A stretch of DNA of 64,000 bases from Adhaeribacter radiodurans (GCF_014075995.1 NZ_CP055153.1:3844001-3908000), one strand, 5' to 3'; counted from the first letter of the stretch, positions 36,443 to 46,685 are shown. Numbers and translations are program-made. The notes: generated from the letters alone by a model not told the origin.

Positions 36443-38386
36443 TTACCGGGCCACTACCGTACCCAATTGTTCCGAAAATTGATCTTCGTACGTTTTCAAC
36501 GTTTTAAGAATTTCCATTTGATCTTTAATGGCGTTGAAGTCCGTCAAACTTTTAAGTTGTTCCATATTTTCCTTTATCATTTGCTGTACGTTGCAACGTT
36601 TCAGGCGTAATAAGGCGGTATCGGTGGCGTACTGCAATTGGTCTACTTCCCGGGGCACAAATATCTGGTGCGTTTGCCAGTTTTCGCTCAGCTCGTATTT
36701 TTGGCTCATTAAATTAATGGCTACCGTACGTACTTCGGACTGCGGATGGTTCGTGAAATCTTCGGAACGCGGAAAGTGGCCTTGTTCTAGTTTTTGGCGG
36801 GCAAAATCCATTATCTCCTGAAAAACCGGCGTGTGAAAAGTAGTATCATCTAGTTGTTCGAGCAGGTAAGGTAACAGGTAAACACCCTGGTCGGAAAGTG
36901 AATTGGCCGGATACATAAGTGCCAACCGAATAACTTCTTTCTCGTGGTGGTAAATTAAATCCAGTTCCGGATCGGGTTCCTGTTCAGTTTCTTGAGCGTA
37001 TGCTTCCGCTTCGGCCAGTTCTTCGTCGGTTAATGGCCGCGACGGCGCAGCCGTACTGGTTTGTTTTTGTTGTTGCTGGCGATTCTGATGATAGATTTTA
37101 TTAAATTCGGCAATCAGTACATCTTCGTCGATCCCGAACAAGGCGCTGCATTGTTTTAAAAATATCTGCCTTTTTATAGAATCCGGAATTTTAGCAATAC
37201 TGGTTACTATTTCCCGGATGGCATCTGCTTTTTTTACCGGGTTGTCTTTGGCCTCGTGCAGGTAAAGGTTAGTCTTAAAAGTAATAAAATCCTGGGCCTG
37301 AGCATCGATGTACTCTTTAAAAACTAAATCTCCTACTTTCCGGATGTATGAGTCCGGGTCGTCGCCTTGCGGAAAAGTTACCACATTCACGTTTAGGCCA
37401 CCTTCCAGAATTAAATCAATACCGCGCAAAGAAGCTTTTATACCCGCGGCATCGCCGTCATAAAGTACAGTTATGTTTTTGGTATACCGTCCAATCAGCT
37501 TAATTTGTCCTTCGGTAAGCGAAGTACCCGAAGAGGCTACTACGTTTTCGATCCCACCCTGGCTCAGCGATAAAACGTCTAAATATCCTTCTACTAAATA
37601 ACAAACATCCTGTGCCCGAATGGCATTTTTGGCCTGAAACAAGCCATACAGCACATCGCTCTTGTGGTAAATTTCCGACTCCGGAGAATTCAGGTATTTC
37701 GGTGTTTTATCGTTTGATTTAAGCGTTCGCGCCCCAAACCCTATTACCCGCCCTGATACATTATGAATCGGAAACATAACGCGCGCCCGAAAGCGGTCGT
37801 ATTTTTTATCGTCTTTAAAAATGGTTAGCCCGGTGCTTTCTAAGAAACGCTGCTGATACCCTTGCGCCAGGGCTTGGTTAGTAAAACCATCCCAGGCTTC
37901 CAGGCTATAACCCAGTTCAAACTTTTTAATGGTAGGTAAACCTAAACCTCGCTCGTGTAAGTAAGGCAAACCAATGGTTTTGCCTTGTTCGTGATTAAAA
38001 AGAATATTCTGGTAATAATCTTTGGCAAAATTAGAAAGAATGTACTGGCTATCGCGGTCGTTTTGGGCTTTGGTGGCTTCGGGGGTTGCTTCTTCGGCTA
38101 TTTCAATTCCGTATTTTCTAGCCAGGTATTTTAAAGCTTCCACGTAGCTGGTGCCTTCTACATCCATAATAAACTGCACCGAATTTCCCGCTTTACCGCA
38201 GCCAAAGCACTTGTAAATTCCCTTTGCCGGCGATACCGAAAACGAAGGAGACTTCTCGTTGTGAAAAGGGCATGGTGCCCACATATTCTGCCCCTTCTTT
38301 TTCAGGGAAACAAAATCACCCACTACCTCCACAATATCGGCTTGCGCTAAAATCTGGTCTACCGTTTCTTTTTTTATCAGGGCCAT
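36443..38386 (-). CDS. dnaG: DNA primase
   Basis: A 647-residue primase that makes RNA primers at the replication fork. The N-terminal CHC2 zinc finger is CPFHNEKSPSFSV...CFGCGKAGN (about residues 38-66). The central RNA-polymerase/TOPRIM domain has LVEGYLDVLSLSQ and YDGDAAGIKA with the metal-binding acidic residues. The C-terminal helicase-binding region (about 470-647) is less conserved and contains a Gln/Glu-rich linker. Length is typical. The start is ATG at 38386 with an exact -7 box upstream. No rpsU or rpoD lies beside it, unlike the E. coli arrangement. Confidence 0.97.
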   Translation of the reverse strand: MALIKKETVDQILAQADIVEVVGDFVSLKKKGQNMWAPCPFHNEKSPSFSVSPAKGIYKCFGCGKAGNSVQFIMDVEGTSYVEALKYLARKYGIEIAEEATPEATKAQNDRDSQYILSNFAKDYYQNILFNHEQGKTIGLPYLHERGLGLPTIKKFELGYSLEAWDGFTNQALAQGYQQRFLESTGLTIFKDDKKYDRFRARVMFPIHNVSGRVIGFGARTLKSNDKTPKYLNSPESEIYHKSDVLYGLFQAKNAIRAQDVCYLVEGYLDVLSLSQGGIENVVASSGTSLTEGQIKLIGRYTKNITVLYDGDAAGIKASLRGIDLILEGGLNVNVVTFPQGDDPDSYIRKVGDLVFKEYIDAQAQDFITFKTNLYLHEAKDNPVKKADAIREIVTSIAKIPDSIKRQIFLKQCSALFGIDEDVLIAEFNKIYHQNRQQQQKQTSTAAPSRPLTDEELAEAEAYAQETEQEPDPELDLIYHHEKEVIRLALMYPANSLSDQGVYLLPYLLEQLDDTTFHTPVFQEIMDFARQKLEQGHFPRSEDFTNHPQSEVRTVAINLMSQKYELSENWQTHQIFVPREVDQLQYATDTALLRLKRCNVQQMIKENMEQLKSLTDFNAIKDQMEILKTLKTYEDQFSEQLGTVVAR

Positions 38387-39210
38387 TTACTCTTGCCTCT
38401 TTTTACTTTCCTTACAAAGATAAAATTTTCGGGTTCTAAATAAGTAAAATATCTACCCGCAAGAAAATGATTTTGATTTCTAAATAAGCATACACCTACT
38501 ATTTTCAGCAGTTGATTGAAATAAAGAATAATCAATAATTTGGAAATAATCTTAGAAAGAATATGAGATAAAAGCTTTGAAAATAGGCCGTAATAGAGTA
38601 TAATTACCTGATTATTGTAAAAGCGGAAAGCCTTATTCAGTGGTTAATATTATACTGCATTCAGGGATTAGCCTCGTTTACTCATGGGAGTAGGTATAAT
38701 CCTTCGCAATAATAAATCTAACTCTTACACCCCTTCATAAAACTAAATCTGTGGTGCTTGCCTATCCGTTAACTGTTAGGGAACCTTTAAAGTAAAACCT
38801 CTTCGCAGCTTATATATTTACTAAACTTTTGCGAAGCCTACTCTTATTAACTCTTCGTTGTTCAGGCATGCTTTCATTTACTAAAAAGGCTCTGCTTGTT
38901 CTTGTTTCTACCTTTATTAGCCTTGACGAAAAATTTAAAAGCAATTTTCTTCGACTTATTTCCACTTCTTTTAAACCCACTAAAAGTGCTGCTAAAGAAT
39001 AGTAGAACTTTTTCTCTTCTAAAACCTGGTAAGTTAAATAGTTAAGAAACTTGATTCAATCTTTAGCGGTGCCTATAACCAGAATAAAGTATTTCCAGTA
39101 AAGTAGGTAAGCGATTACCCAGTCAGTTTTTCAAGCCTGTTTTTCAACCTTCTACTTACTGTACACCAAACTCATGCATTCTGATTTTTAAATTTACTAA
39201 TCCATTAGGT
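38387..39210. other. Intergenic region between dnaG and the T9SS cargo gene
   Basis: About 820 bases without a supported gene. A 44-codon frame at 38868-39002 (MLSFTKKALLVLVSTF...) has a hydrophobic start but no other support. The dnaG promoter candidate is at its left end. The right end must hold the promoter of the divergent secreted-protein gene. Confidence 0.55.
38415..38422 (-). promoter_or_regulatory. Candidate -7 box for dnaG
   Basis: On the minus strand TATCTTTG matches TAnnTTTG exactly, 29 bases before the dnaG ATG. The -33 region is poor. Confidence 0.5.
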
Positions 39211-42200
39211 ATGAAAAAAAACTATACTTATTATCAACAATTTCTCGGCATTATTTCTAGAAAATGGGTTGTAGTAGCAATTTTCGGTTTTCTGATTAGC
39301 TTTCAGGGCTATTTAGCGCAGTCAGCTTTAAGTAAAAAAACAAGCAATACAAAACAGATTCAAACTGCCAATAGCGACTTAAAGATAGCAGGCTTTAACC
39401 TGATTAATGCCAATAACGATAAGGCTATCCAACTAATTACCGATGGTGCCGTCCTGAACTTAGCGGCTCTTCCCACTAGAAAATTAAATATTCAGGCAGT
39501 TACAGATCCTGCTAAGGTGGGCAGTGTGTTATTTTACTTAGCTGGACCTGTAGTGCGTAATCATACCGAAAATACAGCTCCGTATGGTTTATACCGAGAT
39601 GTTAATGGTGATTTTAGTGCCTGGACACCACCTTTAGGGGATTACACTTTAATTGCTACTCCTTACTCCCAAATCAATGGCCGCGGAACAGCCGGTACTT
39701 CGTCCGTTATTCGTTTTAGTGTTATTAACCAGGCCCAGTATACCTTAACTGTTGCCAGTAACGAAGGTGGTAGTGTAACAAAAAGCCCGGATCAAACCCG
39801 ATTTAATAAAGGGGAAAGTGTTACGTTAACCGCTACTGCCGCCGAAGGATACCAGTTTAATGGCTGGAGCGGCGCAGCAAAAGGCCGCGCTAATCCGCTC
39901 ACGCTAGTAATGGATGGCAATAAAAACCTAAAGGCGAATTTTGGACCTTTACAGCCACCCGGCGCTTTAATATCGTACCTTATTTCCCAGAGTCCGCGGC
40001 TTTATACGGTATCCGAATTAACTCTTGGCACCCTTCTCTACACCGACCGCACGTACCAGGCCACTTCGGTACCCGCTTTTCTAAACGGGGCGCCTTTTAT
40101 TAAAACACCCAACGATGATAAAGCGAATAGACTACCGGAGGTACTTTCGTTTGAACTGAGCCAGGAAGCAACCGTTTACGTGGCCTACGATCCGCTCGCT
40201 CTGGTTTTACCGGCATGGCTCAGCTACTGGCAAAAAACAACGGAAAGCATTGGTATTAATGATCCACGCATCGACCACCTGGATTTATACAGTAAAACCT
40301 TTCCGGCTGGTACCGTAACGATTGGAGGCAATCTGGCGCGTCCGGCTTTAGGTTCTAAAAACACGTATATTGTGGCAGTAAAAGCATCTGATAACTTACG
40401 GCCCTATGTAACGGCGGTGCGGCCCGCAGATGGAGCAGCAGATGTTCCTCTGGATCAGTCTATCTCCGTGGATTTAAAATATCCCAGTGGGCAATCCATT
40501 AATGGTAATACCGTTAACCCCAATACGGTTAAGTTATTTACCGTTGTATCCAACGATCTTAAAACTCCGGTGGAAGGAACGGCGGTAAATGCTTCGGCGG
40601 CCGGAGATGCAATCACGCTTTCAGCTACTTTAGCTCCCAATACTACTTACGAATTTGTTATTACCGAACAGGTACAAGATGGTTTGGGCTATTCTATTCT
40701 TCCTTTTACTTCCCGGTTTAGCACTACCAATACCGTTGGGGATGTGCCCACCGATTTATCGGGGGTATCTTTTACCGAACAAACTTTAGTAGATAATACC
40801 TTTGGCTTCGATGGATTTACGAGCCTGACCATTGGCCCGGACCGTCGGTTTTACGCGACTACTTCGGGTGGTAAAATAGAACGGTGGGATATTAATCCGG
40901 ATGGTTCGCTGGCGAATAATATAACTATTGCCCCTTTTGATACGACCCGCAGGCTTTTAATTGGATTTCGTTTTGATCCGAATGCCTCGGCTACTAATTT
41001 AATTGCCTGGATAAGTCATTCTTCGGGGGCTTTTACCAATGTTCCGGATTGGGCCGGTAAAATATCGCAGATAAACTTAAACGATCCTGCCCAGCCAATT
41101 GTCACGGATTATGTAATTAATTTACCTCGTTCGTATAAAGATCATTCTACTAATTCTATTGATTTTGGCCCGGATGGTGCTTTGTATTTTACTCAAGGCA
41201 GTAATTCAGCAATGGGTGCGCCGGACGACGCATGGGGTTTGCGGGCAGAACATTTGCTTACTGCCACTGTATTACGATTAGATGTAAATTTACTTCAGCA
41301 GCAATCCTTACCGCTCGACGCAAAAACCGAAGAAGGAGGCACTTACAATCCTTATATTCCCAATGCGCCTTTAACTATTTACGCCACTGGCTTACGGAAC
41401 GCTTACGATTTGATATGGCATTCTAATGGCGAATTGTACGTACCCACCAACGGCTCAGCGGCGGGAGGCAACTTGCCGGAACTTAAAGCCGGTACTATTT
41501 GGTCGAATGGCCAGCCTTACCCCGGACCCGATATTCCTGCCATTATGGATGTGCGCGATACCCAAAGCGACTACTTATTCCGGATAGCGCAAGGGGGTTA
41601 CTACGGCCATCCTAATTATTTACGGAACGAATATATTCTAAACGGGGGTAACCCTACCGAAGCACAAGACCCTGGTGAAGTAGTCTGGACAATGAACGGG
41701 GTACAATACGGTTATCCGGTAGGTACCCCAACTGAACCCAATTACCGGGGCTGGTCATACGATTTTGGCACCAATAAATCGCCGGACGGAGTTATTGAGT
41801 ACAAGAGCAATGCCTTTGAGGGCAAGCTAAAAGGTAAATTACTGGTTTGCCGCTTTAGTGGCGGCGACGATGTAATAGTACTGGAGCCGGGCACATTTAA
41901 CAAAGATATTATAAAAGCAACCGAAGGCATTAAAATTCCGGGTTTACGCCGCCCGTTCTCTAATCCTTTAAACATAGTGGAAGATTTGCAAAACGGCAAC
42001 TTGTACCTTTCAGAATATTACGATGGCAACGGCGATGGCAAACCCCGCATTACTTTATTACGAGCCGATCAGCCTGCTCCTGCTACTGCTGCCCGAAAGA
42101 ATCTTGGAGAAAATATAGCTCCTGAAAGTGCGGCTGCTAAAGCTATGTTGAAAGTTTATCCTAACCCCAATGCGGGAGATAAAATTTACGCTGATGTGCA

Positions 42201-42402
42201 AAACTTCGCTCCTCAGGAACTGGTAACGCTCACTCTGTATGATGTAACAGGCCGGTTAATTCAAACAAAAACTAGTTTTACCGATCAAAAAGGAGCCATC
42301 CTCACCGAAATATACCATAAACAACCCCTAAAAAGCGGACTTTATATTATCGGGGCTACGGCTGTCTCTGGTAAAAAACAAGCCAAGTTGCTGGTAAAGT
42401 AA
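39211..42402 (+). CDS. Large secreted multidomain protein with beta-propeller and T9SS sorting domain
   Basis: A 1063-residue protein. After a membrane-type signal (core about residues 19-34), domains in order are a beta-sandwich (~50-170), a bacterial repeat domain with VASNEGGSVTKSPDQTRF (~180-245), a malectin-like or beta-sandwich region (~255-395), a Big_5-type Ig domain beginning VTAVRPADGAADVPLDQS (~397-505), and a six-bladed sugar-dehydrogenase-type propeller (~515-985; GGYYGHPNYLRNEY). A T9SS type A sorting domain ends the protein (~1000-1063; VYPNPNAGDKIYA, then KSGLYIIGA). It should be exported by T9SS. A soluble PQQ-dependent sugar dehydrogenase activity is possible but not shown. 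A terminator follows. Confidence 0.85.
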   Translation: MKKNYTYYQQFLGIISRKWVVVAIFGFLISFQGYLAQSALSKKTSNTKQIQTANSDLKIAGFNLINANNDKAIQLITDGAVLNLAALPTRKLNIQAVTDPAKVGSVLFYLAGPVVRNHTENTAPYGLYRDVNGDFSAWTPPLGDYTLIATPYSQINGRGTAGTSSVIRFSVINQAQYTLTVASNEGGSVTKSPDQTRFNKGESVTLTATAAEGYQFNGWSGAAKGRANPLTLVMDGNKNLKANFGPLQPPGALISYLISQSPRLYTVSELTLGTLLYTDRTYQATSVPAFLNGAPFIKTPNDDKANRLPEVLSFELSQEATVYVAYDPLALVLPAWLSYWQKTTESIGINDPRIDHLDLYSKTFPAGTVTIGGNLARPALGSKNTYIVAVKASDNLRPYVTAVRPADGAADVPLDQSISVDLKYPSGQSINGNTVNPNTVKLFTVVSNDLKTPVEGTAVNASAAGDAITLSATLAPNTTYEFVITEQVQDGLGYSILPFTSRFSTTNTVGDVPTDLSGVSFTEQTLVDNTFGFDGFTSLTIGPDRRFYATTSGGKIERWDINPDGSLANNITIAPFDTTRRLLIGFRFDPNASATNLIAWISHSSGAFTNVPDWAGKISQINLNDPAQPIVTDYVINLPRSYKDHSTNSIDFGPDGALYFTQGSNSAMGAPDDAWGLRAEHLLTATVLRLDVNLLQQQSLPLDAKTEEGGTYNPYIPNAPLTIYATGLRNAYDLIWHSNGELYVPTNGSAAGGNLPELKAGTIWSNGQPYPGPDIPAIMDVRDTQSDYLFRIAQGGYYGHPNYLRNEYILNGGNPTEAQDPGEVVWTMNGVQYGYPVGTPTEPNYRGWSYDFGTNKSPDGVIEYKSNAFEGKLKGKLLVCRFSGGDDVIVLEPGTFNKDIIKATEGIKIPGLRRPFSNPLNIVEDLQNGNLYLSEYYDGNGDGKPRITLLRADQPAPATAARKNLGENIAPESAAAKAMLKVYPNPNAGDKIYADVQNFAPQELVTLTLYDVTGRLIQTKTSFTDQKGAILTEIYHKQPLKSGLYIIGATAVSGKKQAKLLVK

Positions 42403-42419
42403 TTTAACAAATAATCTAT

Positions 42420-42456
42420 AAAAGGAGCTATTCACGTAAATAACAGCTCCTTTTTA
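42420..42456 (+). terminator. Intrinsic terminator after the T9SS cargo gene
   Basis: A 9-bp stem AAAGGAGCT/AGCTCCTTT with a 15-nt loop and a T tract, 18 bases after the stop. Confidence 0.85.
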
Positions 42457-42799
42457 TTTTTTATAACCTGTAATTCGAATATTGTTAAAGCATCCTGTTG
42501 TTAATACGCAACAAAATTTACTTTTAATTAATCATCCTAATTAAATTACGATATAAACCATTGTAGCATATCTATTTAGCCATTTAAACAGAAACAAATC
42601 ACTTTAAAATTGATTTTAAAGAATCAAAATAGTAAATTAATCATAAAAGAAATTCACAGAAAAGTTTACTTAAATAATTAAAAACCAGCGGTATTTAAAT
42701 CTTTTCTGCCTGCTGCTTGTTAGATTATAAATAGGCCAATGGTAGTATTTTGTTCATTTGTTTGTACCTTTGCGCCGCCTTTTAAACAGGTAAAAAATT
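42457..42799. other. AT-rich leader region of mrp
   Basis: About 340 bases, very AT-rich, with no gene. It holds the promoter box at 42765-42772; nothing else is recognised. Confidence 0.5.
42765..42772 (+). promoter_or_regulatory. Candidate -7 box for mrp-nifU
   Basis: TACCTTTG matches the Bacteroidota TAnnTTTG -7 consensus exactly, 27 bases before the mrp ATG. That would give a short leader and a start near 42780. Confidence 0.6.
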
Positions 42800-43906
42800 A
42801 TGGCAATTACCCAACAAGATGTATTAAAAGCATTAAGTTATGTGGAGGAACCAGACTTAGGAAAAGACTTGGTTACTTTAAACATGATTGAAAATATTCA
42901 GATTAATGGTAAACACGTTTCCTTTACCGTTATTCTTACCACTCCGGCTTGCCCTTTAAAAGATCTAATCCGGAATGCCTGTATTAACGCCATTAAGTTA
43001 ATGGTAGATAAAGAGGCGGAGGTTACCGTAAACATGACCTCGCGCGTTACTTCGGCCCGCGCCAACAACGAAGGCATACTCGGTGGCATAAAAAATATTA
43101 TTGCGGTTGCTTCGGGTAAAGGTGGAGTAGGTAAATCTACGGTAACTTCAAACTTAGCCATTGCGCTGGCTAATTCCGGAGCTAAAGTTGGTTTAATTGA
43201 TGCCGATATTTCGGGTCCATCTATTCCGGTTATGTTTGGAGTAGAAGAGGAACGTCCCCACGTATTTAGAACTCCGGACGGCAAAAATTTAATTCAACCC
43301 ATAGAGAAATTTGGTATTAAGCTCATGTCTATTGGTTTTCTGGCTCCAGCCGAAAGTGCTGTAGTATGGCGCGGACCAATGGCCAGTTCTGCTTTAAAAC
43401 AATTTATTACCGAAACGGACTGGGGCGAATTGGATTATTTGTTGATTGATTTACCTCCGGGAACCAGTGATATTCATTTAACGTTGGTACAAACAGTACC
43501 GGTTACGGGTGCTGTAATTGTAACTACGCCGCAAAAAGTAGCCTTAGCCGATGCTCAAAAAGGTTTACAAATGTTTCGTCAGCCGCAAATTAACGTGCCG
43601 GTTTTGGGCATTATCGAAAATATGGCTTACTTTACTCCTGCCGAACTCCCACAAAATAAGTATTATATTTTTGGAGAAGGTGGGGCTCAAAAGTTGGCTG
43701 AGCGTTGGCAAGTACCCGTTTTAGGGCACATTCCGTTGGTGCAAAGTATTCGGGAAAGTGGCGATGCCGGACAACCCGAAATCATGAAAACGGAATCGTC
43801 GGCTGCCGCCGTGTTCGCAGAAGTAGCGCAGGCAGTAGCGCAGCAAGTGTCAGTACGCAATGCCGGCTTAGAAAAAACCAAAATAGTACCCATTATTACG
43901 CAATAA
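42800..43906 (+). CDS. mrp: Mrp/NBP35-family Fe-S cluster carrier ATPase
   Basis: A 368-residue ATPase of the ApbC/Mrp type that carries and transfers iron-sulfur clusters. The N-terminal MIP18/DUF59 domain (about 1-90) is followed by a deviant Walker A motif ASGKGGVGKST (~108-118), VGLIDADISGPSIPVMFG, and LIDLPPGTSDIHL. The C-terminal CxxC of some Mrp proteins is not evident. Its 3-base spacing to nifU indicates an operon for Fe-S maturation. The ATG at 42800 follows a consensus -7 box. Confidence 0.95.
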   Translation: MAITQQDVLKALSYVEEPDLGKDLVTLNMIENIQINGKHVSFTVILTTPACPLKDLIRNACINAIKLMVDKEAEVTVNMTSRVTSARANNEGILGGIKNIIAVASGKGGVGKSTVTSNLAIALANSGAKVGLIDADISGPSIPVMFGVEEERPHVFRTPDGKNLIQPIEKFGIKLMSIGFLAPAESAVVWRGPMASSALKQFITETDWGELDYLLIDLPPGTSDIHLTLVQTVPVTGAVIVTTPQKVALADAQKGLQMFRQPQINVPVLGIIENMAYFTPAELPQNKYYIFGEGGAQKLAERWQVPVLGHIPLVQSIRESGDAGQPEIMKTESSAAAVFAEVAQAVAQQVSVRNAGLEKTKIVPIITQ

Positions 43907-43909
43907 ATT

Positions 43910-44179
43910 ATGGTAGCAAATCAAACAGGTAATATTTTCCTCGACCGGATAGAGTACGCACTGGATCAAATTCGGCCGTACCTGGAGGCGGACGGTGGCA
44001 ACGTGAAAGTGTTGGAACTTACCGACGAGATGGTATTAAAACTCGAATTTATGGGTGCTTGCAGTGCTTGTACTATGTCTACTATGACGTTAAAAGCCGG
44101 GGTAGAACAGGCTATAAAGCGCGAAGTTCCGGAAATTAGAGCGGTAGAAGCAGTAAACCTTACTTTGCCGGTAGCTTAA
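43910..44179 (+). CDS. NifU-domain Fe-S scaffold protein
   Basis: An 89-residue protein consisting only of the NifU C-terminal (Nfu) domain. It starts IEYALDQIRPYLEADGGNVK and has the cluster-binding CxxC in GACSACTMSTMTLKAGVE. Such proteins hold and pass on a [4Fe-4S] cluster. It begins 3 bases after mrp, so the two are coexpressed, matching partners in Fe-S assembly. A strong terminator follows. Confidence 0.94.
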   Translation: MVANQTGNIFLDRIEYALDQIRPYLEADGGNVKVLELTDEMVLKLEFMGACSACTMSTMTLKAGVEQAIKREVPEIRAVEAVNLTLPVA

Positions 44180-44231
44180 GAAAGAAATTAACTCTCTCAA
44201 TTTTAGACTCACCTATTTATAATTGAAGCAA

Positions 44232-44284
44232 GCAAACTGCTGTTTCTTCGGTATTTTACCCGAGGAGGCAGCAGTTTGTTTTTG
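44232..44284 (+). terminator. Intrinsic terminator after nifU
   Basis: A 10-bp stem CAAACTGCTG/CAGCAGTTTG (44233-44242 and 44269-44278), a 26-nt loop and TTTTTGT after it. Confidence 0.85.
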
Positions 44285-44571
44285 TATTTAAGGCTGAAAG
44301 ATTAATTTAAAACAATCTTGCAGAAGGTTGCTCAAGCAATTGAAGTTTAGGTAAAGCCTGATTGCTTTATTTTCTAAAATATATAAAAGCACTTATCACT
44401 TTGATACAGTTGGTTCATCAAAACTTATTTATTTAACCTGAGTAGTACAAAAAAGTAGCTATTCTAGTAAAAGCCATCTTTTCAATGGAAGGGTAAATAG
44501 CTTTGACTTTATATTTTTTGTATTTTAGAATATTCATCCGGTGTTCATCCATTTAATCATTACCCAATTAG
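44285..44571. other. Leader region of fahA
   Basis: About 290 bases with no gene. It contains AT-rich sequence that should hold the fahA promoter; no convincing box was found. Confidence 0.45.
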
Positions 44572-45843
44572 ATGATAAAAGCCAACGATCCACAACTCCA
44601 TTCCTGGATTCAAATTTCTACGACCAGCGAATTTCCTATCCAAAACCTTCCGTTTGGTATTTTTAGTACCGGTCACCACGACCCACGGGTAGGAGTAGCC
44701 ATTGGCGATTATATTCTGGATTTATGCTCAGTAGCTCAGGAAGGATTGTTTGACCTGTTGGATATTGACCCTACGGTTTTTAACCGACCTTATTTAAACG
44801 ACTTTATCGCTTTAGGTAAACCCACCTGGCGGGCAGTACGGGAACGCGTTTCGGAGTTATTACGAACCGACAACGACGAAATACGCGACAACGACCAAAT
44901 CATGCATCGGTGCTTGATAAAGCAAATAAATGCGACTTTACATTTGCCGGTAAAAATTAGTAATTACACCGATTTTTATACCAGTCTGGAACATGCTACC
45001 AACGTCGGACTTCTCTTCAGGGATCCCGAAAATCCGCTTTCTTCCAACTGGAAACATTTACCCGTAGGTTACCATGGCCGGGCTTCTTCTATTGTTGTTT
45101 CAGGCACCAATATTCATCGTCCGAAAGGCCAGATTAAATTCAACGATTCGCCGCTCCCCGCTTTTATGCCTACGCAGCAACTCGATTTTGAATTAGAATT
45201 TGCCTTTATTACAGGTACCAATACGGCTCTGGGAACATCCATTTCTACCGCCAAAGCCGAAGATCATATTTTCGGAGTAGTTTTATTTAACGACTGGTCG
45301 GCCAGGGATATTCAGCGTTGGGAATATGTGCCTTTGGGGCCATTTTTAGGAAAAAATTTTGCTTCTTCGGTATCGCCCTGGGTATTAACCTTAGATGCAT
45401 TAGAGCCTTTTCGGGTACCGGGTCCTCATCAAAACCCGGCCGTTTTGCCTTACTTAGAATACACCGGAAATAAACATTTTGATATTCAATTAAAGGTTTA
45501 TCTTCAAACGCTCCATCATAATTCAACCCTTATTAGTGAAACGAACACGCGCCATTTGTATTGGAACATCAATCAACAACTCGCCCACCAAACCAGCAAT
45601 GGTTGCAACATTCAGGTAGGCGATTTATACGCTTCCGGCACCATAAGCGGCACTGAGCCTAACTCTTACGGTTCGTTGTTAGAACTAACCTGGAACGGCA
45701 GTAAACCTATTTTAATAGCGGATACTTTCTCCCGAACTTTCCTTGAAGATGGCGACACGATAATATTTAAAGGCTGCGCCGAACACAATGGTATCCGGAT
45801 TGGCTTTGGTGAAGTGCGAACCAAAATTTTACCATCTATCTAA
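44572..45843 (+). CDS. fahA: Fumarylacetoacetase
   Basis: A 423-residue FAH that hydrolyses fumarylacetoacetate to fumarate and acetoacetate in the last step of tyrosine catabolism. The N-terminal SH3-like domain (about 1-125) precedes the catalytic domain, with YTDFYTSLEHATNVG, LPVGYHGRASSIVVSGTNI (substrate and metal site) and LFNDWSARDIQRWEYVPLGP. Metal-binding acidic residues in FELEFAF are present. Length agrees with the family. Other tyrosine-pathway genes (hmgA, maiA) are not beside it. It runs in the same direction as pncA, with a 105-base gap. Confidence 0.95.
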   Translation: MIKANDPQLHSWIQISTTSEFPIQNLPFGIFSTGHHDPRVGVAIGDYILDLCSVAQEGLFDLLDIDPTVFNRPYLNDFIALGKPTWRAVRERVSELLRTDNDEIRDNDQIMHRCLIKQINATLHLPVKISNYTDFYTSLEHATNVGLLFRDPENPLSSNWKHLPVGYHGRASSIVVSGTNIHRPKGQIKFNDSPLPAFMPTQQLDFELEFAFITGTNTALGTSISTAKAEDHIFGVVLFNDWSARDIQRWEYVPLGPFLGKNFASSVSPWVLTLDALEPFRVPGPHQNPAVLPYLEYTGNKHFDIQLKVYLQTLHHNSTLISETNTRHLYWNINQQLAHQTSNGCNIQVGDLYASGTISGTEPNSYGSLLELTWNGSKPILIADTFSRTFLEDGDTIIFKGCAEHNGIRIGFGEVRTKILPSI

Positions 45844-45948
45844 GATTTACCTACAAGTTCATTTCAAAACTATTTAGTTTTTAAAACAACTGAATAGAAT
45901 TCAATTTCGGAAGTATTTTACTTTATTTAAACTTCTTAAATCAAACAA

Positions 45949-46563
45949 ATGGCTATGAAAGCGTTACTCTTAATTGATATTCAGAATGATTTTTTACCCG
46001 GAGGGGCTTTGGCCGTACCCGAAGGTGACCAGATAATTCAGGTAGTTAACCAATTGCAACCACACTTTGATTTGGTAATAGCTACGCAAGATTGGCATCC
46101 TATCTTGCATAAAAGTTTCGCTTCCCAACATTCTGATAAGCAAGTATTTGAGACTATAAATTTAAATGGACTGGAACAAGTACTCTGGCCCGATCACTGC
46201 GTGCGAGGAACGCCAGGAGCTGAGTTTTCCCAAGTACTGGAAACCAACCGCATAGAGGCCATTTTCCGGAAGGGTACCAATCCGGAAATTGATTCGTACA
46301 GTGGTTTCTACGATAATGGTCACCGGAAAAGTACCGGTTTGGCCGATTATTTACGCGGGAAGCAAGTGCGACAGGTATTTGTAGCTGGTTTAGCTGCCGA
46401 TTATTGCGTTTATTTTTCGATTAAGGATGCTTTACAGGAAGGTTTTAAAACGTATTTAATTGAAGATGCCACTCGCCCGATAAGTCCGGAAGGATTTGAG
46501 AAGGCGAAAGCAGATATTCATAACAGAGGCGGCAAAATTATCCAAAGCGGGGCTTTGTTGTAA
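45949..46563 (+). CDS. pncA: Nicotinamidase
   Basis: A 204-residue nicotinamidase that converts nicotinamide to nicotinate for NAD salvage. Catalytic Asp lies in LIDIQNDFLPGGAL, metal ligands in ATQDWHP, a middle Lys in RKGTNPEIDSYSGF, and the nucleophilic Cys in VAGLAADYCVYFS. The frame has two ATGs two codons apart (45949 and 45955); MKALLLIDIQ matches relatives best, so the second is possible. It could be cotranscribed with fahA but is more likely independent. A symmetric hairpin follows. Confidence 0.95.
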   Translation: MAMKALLLIDIQNDFLPGGALAVPEGDQIIQVVNQLQPHFDLVIATQDWHPILHKSFASQHSDKQVFETINLNGLEQVLWPDHCVRGTPGAEFSQVLETNRIEAIFRKGTNPEIDSYSGFYDNGHRKSTGLADYLRGKQVRQVFVAGLAADYCVYFSIKDALQEGFKTYLIEDATRPISPEGFEKAKADIHNRGGKIIQSGALL

Positions 46564-46601
46564 ATTTTTATGTAATTCTTTAAAATTATTTACTAAAATA
46601 A

Positions 46602-46630
46602 ATCGGGTACAAGTAAGGCTTGTACCCGAT
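46602..46630. terminator. Hairpin between convergent pncA and lipoprotein genes
   Basis: A 12-bp stem ATCGGGTACAAG/CTTGTACCCGAT with a 5-nt loop, with no long T tract. It probably ends transcripts from both sides. Confidence 0.65.
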
Positions 46631-46685
46631 AACACTAATTAGTTGGTAGGAGGTAAAAACTTAGTAATTTTCTATTTATTAAAAA

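Noticed and set aside
38868-39002. 44-codon frame in the dnaG / T9SS cargo gap
   Set aside because: Hydrophobic start but no start signal, context or conserved motif; equally likely by chance.
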